A stretch of DNA of 64,000 nucleotides from Streptomyces showdoensis. GTDB taxonomy: Bacteria; Actinomycetota; Actinomycetes; Streptomycetales; Streptomycetaceae. Positions 54,844-63,390 of the stretch are shown piece after piece. Each line of letters begins with the position of its first letter. Within the stretch, counting starts at the first letter, position 1. The stretch spans positions 1,674,001 to 1,738,000 of the forward strand of contig NZ_BAAAXG010000026.1 of NCBI RefSeq assembly GCF_039535475.1. The letters run 5' to 3'. The notes beneath the pieces were generated by a model. The model was not told the origin of the DNA, made no database searches, and saw nothing but the letters and a program-made list of their open reading frames with translations. The position numbers and the translations under genes were made by a program.

Positions 54844-55890
54844 ATGACGACCCCGTACGACGCCATCGTGCTCGCCGGCGGTGCCGCCCGGCGCCTCGGC
54901 GGAGCCGACAAGCCGGGGGTCCGGGTCGGCGGCCGGAGCCTGCTCGACCGGGTCCTTGCGGGCTGCCGCGAGGCCGGGACGACCGTGGTCGTCGCCGCCC
55001 CCCGGGCCACCGCGCGCCCGGTGGCGTGGGCCAGGGAGGACCCGCCCGGCGGCGGCCCCCTCGCCGCCCTCGACGCGGGCCTGCGCCGGCTGGCCCCGAG
55101 CGGCCCGTCCCGGGACACCGCCGACCCGTCCGGGGGCGTCGCCCCCTCCGCTCCCTCCGTCGGCCCTTCCGGGGCCCTCGCCGCCCCCAGCACCCCTACC
55201 GCCCCTACCGCCCCTACCGCCCCTGCCGACTCCACCACCCCTACCGGCCCCACCAGCTCCACCGACCCCGTCGACCCCGTCGACCCCGTCGACCCCGTCG
55301 TCCTCGTCCTCTCCGCTGACCTGCCCTTCTTCGAGGCCGGGACCGCGCGGCGGCTCGTGGCGGCGCTCGGCGCCGGGGGCGGGGCCGACGGGGCCGTGCT
55401 CGTCGACGGGGAGGGCCGGGAGCAGCCGCTGGTGGCCGCCTACCGGGTGCGGGCGCTGCGGCGGGTGATCGGGGATCTCGTGGCCGAGCGGGGCGGTCTC
55501 GCGGGACTTCCGCTGCGGCTGGTCACCGGGAGTCTGGACCTGGTCCGGGTCGCCGAGGAGGGCCCGGCCTCCTTCGACTGCGACACCTGGGGGGACATCG
55601 TCACGGCCCGCGCGCGGATCAGGGAGCATGGGAGCGTGCTGGACGAATGGATCACCGCAGTCAAGGACGAACTGGGCATCGACCTGGACGTCGACACCGG
55701 CCTGTTGCTCGACCTCGCCCGTGACGCCGCCCACGGCGTCGCCCGGCCGGCCGCGCCGCTGACCACCTTCCTGGTCGGGTACGCGGCGGCCCGGGCCGCC
55801 GACGGCGGGCCCGAGGCCGTGGCCGAGGCCACCCAGAAGGCCGCCGCGCTCGCCCGGCGCTGGGCCGCCGAGCAGGACGACGCCGGATGA
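54844..55890 (+). CDS. mobA: MobA-like nucleotidyltransferase fused to a DUF6457-like domain
   Basis: Transfers GMP to molybdopterin to make the guanine dinucleotide cofactor. The 348-residue protein has the NTP-transferase signature LAGGAARRLGGADKP near its start, GGGPLAALDAGL, and LSADLPFFEAG (metal-binding Asp). A Pro/Thr/Ala insert of about 60 residues (105-155) carries APT and DPV repeats; the latter come from four 9-bp units at 55264-55299. The C-terminal 95 residues (LDEWITAVKDELGID..) look like DUF6457. Its stop overlaps an ATG at 55887 that is probably the true moeA start. Confidence 0.85.
   Translation: MTTPYDAIVLAGGAARRLGGADKPGVRVGGRSLLDRVLAGCREAGTTVVVAAPRATARPVAWAREDPPGGGPLAALDAGLRRLAPSGPSRDTADPSGGVAPSAPSVGPSGALAAPSTPTAPTAPTAPADSTTPTGPTSSTDPVDPVDPVDPVVLVLSADLPFFEAGTARRLVAALGAGGGADGAVLVDGEGREQPLVAAYRVRALRRVIGDLVAERGGLAGLPLRLVTGSLDLVRVAEEGPASFDCDTWGDIVTARARIREHGSVLDEWITAVKDELGIDLDVDTGLLLDLARDAAHGVARPAAPLTTFLVGYAAARAADGGPEAVAEATQKAAALARRWAAEQDDAG
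55264..55299 (+). repeat. 9-bp tandem repeat (4 units) in mobA
   Basis: GACCCCGTC four times, encoding Asp-Pro-Val, preceded by APT-coding repeats at about 55191-55230. Confidence 0.93.
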
Positions 55891-56004
55891 CGATGAAGGA
55901 GCGACTGCCCGACGACGGGGTGGACGACGCCCTCGCCCTCCTCGGCCGGGCCCGTACGGACTCGGGCGCCCCCCCGTGCCGACGCCGGTCGGGCAGGGTC
56001 CGCC

Positions 56005-57249
56005 GTGCCGGAGGCCCACCGCGCCACCCCCTGGCCCGAGGCCCGCGCCGTCGCGGCCCGGGCCGGGAAGGACGCGGCGGAGGCGCGGGAGCCGGTCCGG
56101 GTGCCGCTCGGCCAGGGACTCGGGCAGGTGCTGGCCGAGCCGCTGCGCGCGCTCACCGACCTGCCCTCCTTCGACACCTCCGCCATGGACGGCTGGGCGG
56201 TCGCCGGCCCCGGGCCCTGGCGGATCGACCCCGAGGGCGCCGTCCTCGCCGGGCACGGTTCCGCCGGCGAGCTCGCCGACGGGGACGCCGTGCGGATCGC
56301 GACGGGCGCCCGGGTGCCGTCCGGGGCGACCGCCGTCGTCCGCAGCGAGCACTCCCGCACCGATGCCGCCGGGCATCTGCACGCCCTGCGCGCGGTCGTC
56401 CACGGCCAGGACATCCGGCCCCGGGGCCAGGAGTGCCGCACCGGCGACCGGCTGCTGACCGCCGGGAACGCGGTGACCCCCGCCGTCCTCGGCCTCGCCG
56501 CGGCGGCCGGCTACGACGAGCTGACCGTGCGCCCGCGCCCCCGCGTGGAGGTGCTGGTCCTCGGCGACGAGCTGCTCACCGAGGGCCTCCCCCACGAGGG
56601 CCTGATCCGCGACGCCCTCGGCCCGATGCTCGGCCCCTGGCTGGCGGCGCTCGGCGCGGAGGTGCTGGGCACCCGCCGGATCGGCGACGACGCCGAGGCG
56701 CTGTTCGCGGCGGTCACCGGTTCCGCCGCCGACGTGGTGATCACCACCGGTGGCACGGCGGCCGGGCCGGTCGACCACGTCCACAGCGTGCTCGACAAGG
56801 CCGGCGCCACGCTGCTCGTCGACGGGGTGAAGGTGCGCCCCGGCCATCCCATGCTGCTGGCCCGGCTGGAGGGCGCCCGGCACCTCGTCGGCCTGCCCGG
56901 CAACCCGCTAGCCGCCGTCTCCGGGCTCCTCACGCTCGCCGAGCCGCTGCTGCGCGCCCTGGCCGGTTCACCCGCCCCCGGGCCGTACCGGCTGCCCGTG
57001 GGCGCGGAGGTTCCCGGCCATCCGTACGACACCCGGCTCGTCCCCGCGGTCCACCGCGGCGACGGGGTCGAAGTACTGCACTACAACGGCCCCGCGATGC
57101 TCCGCGGCATCGCCGCAGCCCACGGCATGGCCGTGATCCCGCCGGGGGGTGCCCGCCCCGGGCAGCCGCTGGAGATCCTGGACCTGCCCTGGCAGGTCAT
57201 GTCGGCCGAAGGTCCGGGCGGCGGAGCCCAAGGAGTGTGTTTCACGTGA
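56005..57249 (+). CDS. moeA: Molybdopterin molybdotransferase MoeA (5' end probably frameshifted)
   Basis: Inserts molybdate into adenylylated molybdopterin. In this frame the protein has 414 residues with MoeA motifs: DLPSFDTSAMDGWAV, ATGARVPSGATAVVRSE, VLVLGDELL, TTGGTAAGPVDHV and LVGLPGNPLAAV. The only start here is GTG 56005. However, an ATG at 55887, overlapping the mobA stop, opens MTMKERLPDDGVDDALALLGRARTDSG in another frame, up to a run of seven C at 55969-55975. Removing one C would join the two into one protein of about 453 residues. I infer a real or sequencing frameshift. Confidence 0.85.
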   Translation: MPEAHRATPWPEARAVAARAGKDAAEAREPVRVPLGQGLGQVLAEPLRALTDLPSFDTSAMDGWAVAGPGPWRIDPEGAVLAGHGSAGELADGDAVRIATGARVPSGATAVVRSEHSRTDAAGHLHALRAVVHGQDIRPRGQECRTGDRLLTAGNAVTPAVLGLAAAAGYDELTVRPRPRVEVLVLGDELLTEGLPHEGLIRDALGPMLGPWLAALGAEVLGTRRIGDDAEALFAAVTGSAADVVITTGGTAAGPVDHVHSVLDKAGATLLVDGVKVRPGHPMLLARLEGARHLVGLPGNPLAAVSGLLTLAEPLLRALAGSPAPGPYRLPVGAEVPGHPYDTRLVPAVHRGDGVEVLHYNGPAMLRGIAAAHGMAVIPPGGARPGQPLEILDLPWQVMSAEGPGGGAQGVCFT

Positions 57250-57253
57250 AACT
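57238..57253. other. parS site (ParB binding)
   Basis: TGTTTCACGTGAAACT matches the bacterial parS consensus TGTTTCACGTGAAACA at 15 of 16 positions; the 14-bp core is a perfect palindrome. It spans the moeA stop and the GTG start of the next gene. ParB binds many parS copies around oriC in Streptomyces. Confidence 0.9.
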
Positions 57254-58331
57254 GCCCAGCCGGGACGTGATGGCCCGCGAGGCCGGTGAGAAGGTCTCGG
57301 GTTCCAAGATCAAACTGCCTCGCCGCGTGGTGGAGAAGCCGCTGCGGCAGGTCGGGAAGCGCCTGCTCATGGCGCTGGGCGTGCTGATCGTGACCGTCTT
57401 CATCGTCTATGTCGACCGGGCCGGCTACCACGACAACGCCAACGAGACGGTCGACTTCCTCGACGCCGTCTACTACGCGACGGTGACCCTCTCCACCACG
57501 GGTTACGGCGACATCGTCCCGTACAGCGACTCGGCGCGGCTGGCGAACATCCTGCTGGTCACGCCGCTGCGCGTGCTGTTCCTGATCATCCTGGTCGGTA
57601 CCACCCTCGAGGTCCTCACGGAGCGGACCCGCGAGGAGTTCCGGCTGAACCGCTGGAGGTCCGCCTTGCGCGATCACACCGTCATCGTCGGCTTCGGCAC
57701 CAAGGGGCGTTCCGCGATCCAGACGCTCTGCGCGACCGGACTGCGCAAGGAGCAGATCGTCATCGTCGATCCCTCCACCAAGGTGATCGAGGCGGCCAAC
57801 GCCGACGGCTTCGTCGGCGTCATCGGCGACGCCACCCGCAGCGACGTGCTCCTCCGCGCCGAGGTGCAGAGGGCCCGTCAGATCGTCATCGCCACCCAGC
57901 GCGACGACACGGCCGTCCTGGTCACCCTGACGGCCCGCCAGCTCAACCGCGGGGCGAAGATCGTCGCCGCGGTCCGCGAGGAGGAGAACGCCCCGTTGCT
58001 GCGCCAGTCCGGCGCCGACGCGGTGATCACCAGCGCCAGCGCCGCCGGCCGGCTGCTCGGTCTGTCGGTGCTCAGCCCGAGCGCGGGCACCGTGATGGAG
58101 GACCTCATCCAGCAGGGCTCCGGGCTCGACCTCGTGGAACGGCCGGTCACCAAGGCCGAGGCGGGCCGGAGCGTCCGGGAGACCGACGACCTGGTGGTGA
58201 GCGTGCTGCGCGGCCACCGGCTGCTCGGGTACGACGATCCCGCCGCCAGTCCGCTCCAGCTGACGGACCGTGTGATCACCATCGTGCGGGCCGCGCCGGT
58301 CACCCCGCTCACCACCCCGAGCGACGACTAG
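57246..58331 (+). CDS. Potassium channel protein with RCK (TrkA-N) domain
   Basis: A 361-residue two-helix K+ channel. First helix about 40-56, selectivity filter TTGYGD (85-89), second helix about 97-120, then a cytoplasmic RCK/TrkA-N domain (VIVGFGTKGRSAIQTL .. VIGDATRSDVLLRAEVQRARQIVIAT) that binds nucleotide or ion to gate the pore. GTG at 57246 lies inside a parS site and overlaps the moeA stop; AAGGAG is ten bases upstream. Confidence 0.9.
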   Translation: MKLPSRDVMAREAGEKVSGSKIKLPRRVVEKPLRQVGKRLLMALGVLIVTVFIVYVDRAGYHDNANETVDFLDAVYYATVTLSTTGYGDIVPYSDSARLANILLVTPLRVLFLIILVGTTLEVLTERTREEFRLNRWRSALRDHTVIVGFGTKGRSAIQTLCATGLRKEQIVIVDPSTKVIEAANADGFVGVIGDATRSDVLLRAEVQRARQIVIATQRDDTAVLVTLTARQLNRGAKIVAAVREEENAPLLRQSGADAVITSASAAGRLLGLSVLSPSAGTVMEDLIQQGSGLDLVERPVTKAEAGRSVRETDDLVVSVLRGHRLLGYDDPAASPLQLTDRVITIVRAAPVTPLTTPSDD

Positions 58332-58380
58332 GGACGGCCGGGTCCCGGTCCGGCCCCGGTCCGGCCCCGGTCCGGCGCTG

Positions 58381-58480
58381 GCTCGGCCCGGCCCGGCCCG
58401 GCTCGGCCCGGCTCGGCCCGGCTCGGCCCGGCTCGGCCCGGCTCGGCCCGGCTCGGCCCGGCTCGGCTCGGCCCGGCTCG
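58381..58480 (+). repeat. 10-bp tandem repeat GCTCGGCCCG
   Basis: About ten units of GCTCGGCCCG and variants, seven nearly perfect in a row from 58401, degenerating to CCCGT units by 58510. The 250-bp gap (58332-58581) otherwise shows only the qor promoter. Confidence 0.93.
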
Positions 58481-58568
58481 GCTCGGCTCGGCCCGTCCCG
58501 TCCCGTCCCGGCCCGATCAGGCTCGGCCCGATCCGCTCCTGATCCGGCCCTGGCCCCGTCCTCCGGAG

Positions 58569-58581
58569 TAGCCTCGCGGCC
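58569..58581 (+). promoter_or_regulatory. Leaderless-type promoter of the quinone oxidoreductase gene
   Basis: TAGCCT (58569-58574) lies seven bases before the ATG at 58582; no ribosome-binding site is visible. Confidence 0.5.
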
Positions 58582-59568
58582 ATGCATGCGATCACGATTC
58601 CGGAACCCGGCGGTCCCGAGGCGCTGGTCTGGGCCGAGGTGCCCGACCCCGTCCCCGCCGAGGGCGAGGTCCTCGTCGAGGTGGTGGCGAGCGCCGTCAA
58701 CCGTGCCGATCTGCTCCAGCGCCAGGGGTACTACGACCCGCCGCCGGGCAGCTCCCCGTACCCCGGCCTGGAGTGCTCCGGCCGGATCGTCGCGCTCGGC
58801 CCCGGGGTCTCCGGCTGGTCGGTCGGCGACCAGGTGTGCGCGCTGCTCGTCGGCGGCGGGTACGCGGAGAAGGTCGCCGTCCCGGCGGGGCAGTTGCTCC
58901 CGAAGCCGGAGGGCGTGGACCTGGTGACGGCCGCCGCGCTGCCCGAAGTGGCCTGCACGGTCTGGTCGAACGTCTTCATGCTGGCCCATCTGCGCCCCGG
59001 CGAGACCCTGCTGGTGCACGGCGGGGCGAGCGGCATCGGCACGATGGCGATCCAGCTGGCCAAGGCGGTCGGCGCCCGGGTCGCGGTCACGGCCGGCGGT
59101 CCCGGGAAGCTGGCGCGCTGCGCCGAACTGGGTGCCGACATCCTCATCGACTACCGCGAGCAGGACTTCGTCGAGGAGCTGCACAAGGCGACCGACGGGA
59201 CCGGCGCGGACGTCATCCTGGACATCGTCGGCGCGAAGTACCTGGAGCGGAACGTCAAGGCGCTCGCCGTGAACGGGCGGCTGGTCGTCATCGGTCTCCA
59301 GGGCGGCGTCAAGGGCGAGTTGAACCTCGGCGCGCTCATGGCCAAGCGCGGGGCGGTCCTGGCGACGACGCTGCGGTCCCGCCCGCTGAGCGAGAAGGCG
59401 GCCGTCGTGGCGGCGGTCCGCGAGCACGTCTGGCCGCTGATCGGCGCGGGTACGGTCACGCCGGTCGTCGACCGCACGGTGGCGCTGCCGGACGCCTCCG
59501 ACGCCCACCGGGCGATCGAGTCGGGCGCCCACGTCGGCAAGGTCCTGCTGGTCGCGCCGGGGAAGTGA
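58582..59568 (+). CDS. qor: NAD(P)H:quinone oxidoreductase, zeta-crystallin type
   Basis: A 328-residue medium-chain reductase without zinc ligands, of the PIG3/quinone oxidoreductase group. It has the family segments VNRADLLQRQGYYDPPPG, LECSGRIVALG, the NADP fold LVHGGASGIGTMAIQLAKAVGARVAVTAG and the C-terminal AHRAIESGAHVGKVLL. It probably reduces quinones or aldehydes in the cytosol. The start ATG at 58582 follows a -10 box directly. Confidence 0.88.
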   Translation: MHAITIPEPGGPEALVWAEVPDPVPAEGEVLVEVVASAVNRADLLQRQGYYDPPPGSSPYPGLECSGRIVALGPGVSGWSVGDQVCALLVGGGYAEKVAVPAGQLLPKPEGVDLVTAAALPEVACTVWSNVFMLAHLRPGETLLVHGGASGIGTMAIQLAKAVGARVAVTAGGPGKLARCAELGADILIDYREQDFVEELHKATDGTGADVILDIVGAKYLERNVKALAVNGRLVVIGLQGGVKGELNLGALMAKRGAVLATTLRSRPLSEKAAVVAAVREHVWPLIGAGTVTPVVDRTVALPDASDAHRAIESGAHVGKVLLVAPGK

Positions 59569-59602
59569 GCCGTCGGGACGGAGGCCTTCCCCGCGAACCG
59601 CC

Positions 59603-59760
59603 CCGCCCCGCACGCGACGGAAGGCCCGGCGCCACCCGCATGAGGGGACTCCGCCCCGCACGCGACGGAAGGCCCGGCGCCACCCGCACGAGGGGACTCC
59701 GCCCCCAACGTGACGGGAGGCCCGGCGGCCCGCGCGTGACGGGAGGCCCGGCGCCCCGCA
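59603..59760 (+). repeat. 48-bp direct repeat and degenerate copies
   Basis: Two near-identical 48-bp units (59603-59650 and 59651-59698) are followed by shorter units sharing ACGTGACGGGAGGCCCGGCG. They fill the gap after qor; no gene is present. Confidence 0.85.
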
Positions 59761-59790
59761 CGTGACGCGGACCCCCGCCCCGCACATGAC

Positions 59791-59824
59791 GGAGGCCCGG
59801 CGCCGTTCCCGGCGCCGGGCCTCC
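59791..59824. terminator. Bidirectional terminator between qor and bpa
   Basis: GGAGGCCCGGCGCCG (59791-59805) pairs perfectly with CGGCGCCGGGCCTCC (59810-59824), four-base loop. Confidence 0.82.
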
Positions 59825-59854
59825 CGTCGGAGCGAAACCGCCCGGTCGACGGGC

Positions 59855-60406
59855 CTACAGGTACGGGCCCGAGCCGACCGCCCGGCCGTGGCCGGGGCCG
59901 TGGTCGTCGTCATCGTCGTGGGAAGCGCCCGGCGGCAGCGCCCGGCGCATCTGCTCCAACTGGGCGCGGGCCGCCATCTGCTGGGCGAACAGCGCCGTCT
60001 GGATGCCGTGGAAGAGGCCTTCGAGCCAGCCCACCAGCTGGGCCTGCGCGATCCGCAGCTCCGAGTCGGAGGGGATCGCCTCGTCGGTGAACGGCAGGGA
60101 GAGCCGCTCCAGTTCCTCCACCAGTTCCGGTGCGAGACCGTCCTCCAGCTCCTTCACCGAGCTGGCGTGGATCTCCTTGAGGCGGACGCGGCTGGCCTCG
60201 TCGAGAGGCGCCGCCCTGACTTCCTCCAGAAGCTGCTTGATCATGCTGCCGATCCGCATGACCTTCGCCGGCTGTTCGACCATTTCCGTCACCGGGACCT
60301 CGCGGGATTCGTCGTCACCCTGAGTGCCGCCGAGCGCCGTCCCGTCCTGGCCCACGATGAGGACCTGGGGGTGCTCCTGCGACCTGTCATTCCTCGGCAT
60401 CTCCAT
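59855..60406 (-). CDS. bpa: Bacterial proteasome activator (Bpa/PafE family)
   Basis: A 183-residue protein. Its helical core (VMRIGSMIKQLLEEVRAAPLDEASRVRLKEIHASSVKELEDGLAPELVEELERLSLPF) is the conserved part of the Mycobacterium Bpa/PafE ring that opens the 20S proteasome without ATP. The last residues are GPYL, close to the GQYL tail that docks in mycobacterial proteasome pockets. A disordered His/Asp-rich stretch precedes the tail. ATG at 60406 fits; the open frame continues upstream only by chance. Proteasome genes are not in the window. Confidence 0.87.
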   Translation of the reverse strand: MEMPRNDRSQEHPQVLIVGQDGTALGGTQGDDESREVPVTEMVEQPAKVMRIGSMIKQLLEEVRAAPLDEASRVRLKEIHASSVKELEDGLAPELVEELERLSLPFTDEAIPSDSELRIAQAQLVGWLEGLFHGIQTALFAQQMAARAQLEQMRRALPPGASHDDDDDHGPGHGRAVGSGPYL

Positions 60407-60443
60407 GCCGCCATTCTCTCGCACACATGCCTCACCACACGGT

Positions 60444-60484
60444 GTGCCCCTGTACGAGGGTGATCCACCCTCGTACAGGGGCAC
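60444..60484. terminator. Terminator of the ABC exporter operon
   Basis: GTGCCCCTGTACGAGGGTG (60444-60462) pairs perfectly with CACCCTCGTACAGGGGCAC (60466-60484), three-base loop, between the permease stop and bpa. Confidence 0.85.
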
Positions 60485-60525
60485 GGCATGGCAACGAACG
60501 CGCGTGCGGGCGACCGGGCGGCGCC

Positions 60526-63386
60526 CTAGTGCGCGGCGCGGCGGGCCAGGGCTCCGCGGGAGCGGGTCACCACCGCGGCCAGCAGGGCGGCGCCGAGCGG
60601 CACGGCCACCAGGAGCGCGGCGAGCGTCTCCCAGGGGACGACGATCGGCACGTACGGCGGGGTGTCCGAGCTCGCCCAGCCGTTGTCCAGGTTCTCCTGG
60701 TAGAAGCGGAGCTGCTCGCGCTCCTCGGTGAGCCGCAGTCCGATCGCGGGCAGGACGCCCGCGGCGGAGCCGAGGACCACGCCCATCGCGGCGACGACTC
60801 CGCACTGGAAGCCGCTGAGCGTACGGCGGACCCGGGGCGGGGCGCCGACCGCGGCGAGCGTCTTGAGGTCGGCCTCCGCGTCGGCCTGGGCGAGACCGGT
60901 GGCGATGCCGGCCGCGCCGATGGTGACCAGGCCGGCGAAGACGGTCAGCGCGAGGAGCACGAGGCTGGTCTTGCTGACGTAGCCCTCCTCCAGGGTGAGC
61001 TCGACGTTGCTGCCCAGCTTGGCGATCTCGCCGTCCAGCTTCTGCCGCTGCTCGCCGTCGGGCAGCCGGTCGGTGCTGAAGTACGCGCCCATGGGGACCG
61101 TGGTCAGTCCGGCGGCCTTGGCGGCGGCCGGGCTGAGCACGCTCTGCACGCCGTACGAGAGCGGGGAACCCGGCACCTGGTAGGCGGGGAAGGTCTTGAC
61201 CTCGCCCGGGACCGGCTGGTTCTTCTGGGCGGCGGCGTCGGCGGCCTCGGTGTCGGTGATCAGCTTGATGCCGACGGTGCCGGTCTTCCGGTCGACCTGC
61301 GTCTTCAGGAAGTTGACGATCTTGCCCTCGGCGAGGGCCTTGGCGGCGCCGGGGTCGTCGATGCCGAGGATCTTGAGGACCGGGGCGTCGGCGATGAGCA
61401 GACCGCCCTCGACGTAGACGCCGTTGCCGGTGCTCGCCGTGCAGCGCCAGTCCTTGGTGCTGAGCTCGCGGCGCTGCTCCTTGGTGAACTTCTCCGAGGG
61501 GTCGGAGCCGTCGGGCGAGGAGGCCCACAGGGGGCACTCGTTGGCCCGCGGGACGATCACCTCGAAGCGGCCGCAGCCCTTGCCGCCGCCCCAGGGCTCG
61601 CAGCCCGGCTTGCCGACCGCGATCCGGGAGACGTCGGCGCGGACGTCGACCGGGAAGGTGCGCTCGACGGCCTCGCGGACCGCGGCCGCGTCCCGGCCGC
61701 CCTCCTCGGTGACCAGGGCGGCGACGACCCCGTACGGCAGGCGCGCCTCGTACTCGGCCCTGCCCTGGGCGTCCTTGCTGGCGGTGTAGGTGGCGACGGC
61801 GACGGTGCCCGCGACGGCGGCGAGGACGGCGGCGACGGCGGGTGCCGTACGGCCCCGGTTGCGCACGGCGTCCCGCAGCGCGAGGCGCGGCGAGAGCGGC
61901 AGCCAGCGGCCGGTGCGGCCGAACAGGCCGACCAGGGCCGGGGTCATGGCGACCACGCCCAGCTCGGCGATGGCCGAGCCGCCGGCGACGATGACGAACT
62001 GGTCGCTGACGACCGAGCCGTACAGGGCGATCGCCGCGCCGAGCAGGACGGCGCCGAGGCCGACCAGGGGCAGCACCCGGCTGCCGCGGCGCACGCCGCG
62101 ACGGCCCGTCAGCGAGGCGAGGACGGTCTGCCGGGAGGCGGTGACGGCCGGGACGATCGCGGCGAGCAGTCCGGTGAGGACGGCGAGCCCGGCGATGCCG
62201 AGCAGTTCCAGCGGCCGGATGGTGAAGCCGCCGAACCGCTGGCCCATCGCGTCCTCCAGGACCGGGCGGAGCGCGAAGGTCAGGATGAGGGCGAGGACCG
62301 TGCCGACGACGGCCGCGGCGACGCCGATGACGAGACCGCCGCTGAGCACGATGGCCCGGATGTGGCTGCGGGCACCGCCGTTGGCGCCGACGAGCCCGAG
62401 CTGGCGGCGCGAGCGGCGGGCGCCGACCGCGAAGGCGGGACCGGCGAGCAGGCAGATCTCCAGCATCGCGAGACCGACCACGGTGCCGACGGCGGCGAGC
62501 GCTGCGGCGTTCGCGGCCATGCTGGTGTCGTAGTTGCCCCAGCCGTCCTTCTGGAAGAGCGGCACCTCGGCGTCGGCGGGCGGGTCGAGGGCCACGGCGC
62601 GCGAGACGACCACGACGCCCTTGGCGTTGATCTCCTGGACGGCGTTCCACGTGAAACCACCCGGCTTCTGCACCAGGTACGAGGTGGAGACTCCCGGCGC
62701 CTGGATGCCGGCCTTCTCGACGGCCTTGCCGTACGGCGCGAGGAAGGCCCCGGGCAGCGCGTTGACCTGGTCCATCTTGAGCTCGTTGGGGAGCTCGTAG
62801 GAGCCGGTGATCAGGTACGGGCGGTCGAAGCCGCGCGCGGTGACGGCGGAGCCGACGCGCAGGCCGCTCGACTCCAGGAAGTGCGTGGTCGCGGCGATCT
62901 CGTCGCTCTTCTCCGGGAACCTGCCCTCCTGGATCCGCATGATGCCCCGGGCGACCGGGTCGGCGGCTTTGAGCTCACGCACCTCGGTCAGGAGCAGACC
63001 GTGGGCGGTGGTCAGCTTGGCGTTGCCGGAGCTGTCGGTGAGGACGGTGGAACCGGCCGGGATGCTCTTGCGGACGTCGGTCGGGCCGTCGGGCCAGGGC
63101 TCGTTGTCGTAGTCCTTGACCGGGGTGGTCTGCTCGCCCGCGGGGTCCTGGTAGACCGGCACCCCGCTGACGTGGGCGTCTCTGAAGCGGGCGTCGGCGG
63201 CGCCGATGGCGCGTTCCGTCCGCTGCTCGGCGGACAGCTCGGAGCTGCGCAGGGTGAGGTCGAAGGCGCTCACGCCGAGGATGGGCAGCGCGATCATCGC
63301 GAGGACGAGGAAGCTGCGGCCCTTGGAGCGCCAGGCGTCACGTCGGGCGATGCGGATCGCGGCCCGCCAGGAGTGGAGCCACTGGT

Positions 63387-63390
<4 letters not shown>
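60526..63390 (-). CDS. FtsX-like ABC transporter permease
   Basis: A 954-residue membrane protein with an N-terminal helix (about 25-45), a large extracytoplasmic domain (50-290), a first block of four helices (290-430) with a central helix pair, a second extracytoplasmic domain (530-780) and a last FtsX block of three helices (800-950). The duplicated FtsX layout is that of MacB/LolCDE-like exporters common in Streptomyces. Start is GTG at 63390, overlapping the ATPase stop (GTGA). Substrate unknown. A variant parS site lies inside the gene at 62644-62657. Confidence 0.85.
62644..62657. other. Variant parS site inside the permease gene
   Basis: GTTCCACGTGAAAC matches the 14-bp parS core at 13 positions. 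Single-mismatch parS variants of this kind are known in Streptomyces. Confidence 0.6.

Noticed and set aside
55887..58331. Single 814-codon open frame covering the moeA region and the K+ channel
   Set aside because: Only the last 361 codons and the first about 30 look like protein; the middle is the wrong frame of moeA, which has all MoeA motifs in another frame.
59855..62650. 931-codon open frame on the minus strand running from the permease region into bpa
   Set aside because: Only the last 183 codons encode a recognisable protein (Bpa); the rest is an Arg/Pro-rich out-of-frame reading of the permease gene, with a terminator in between.
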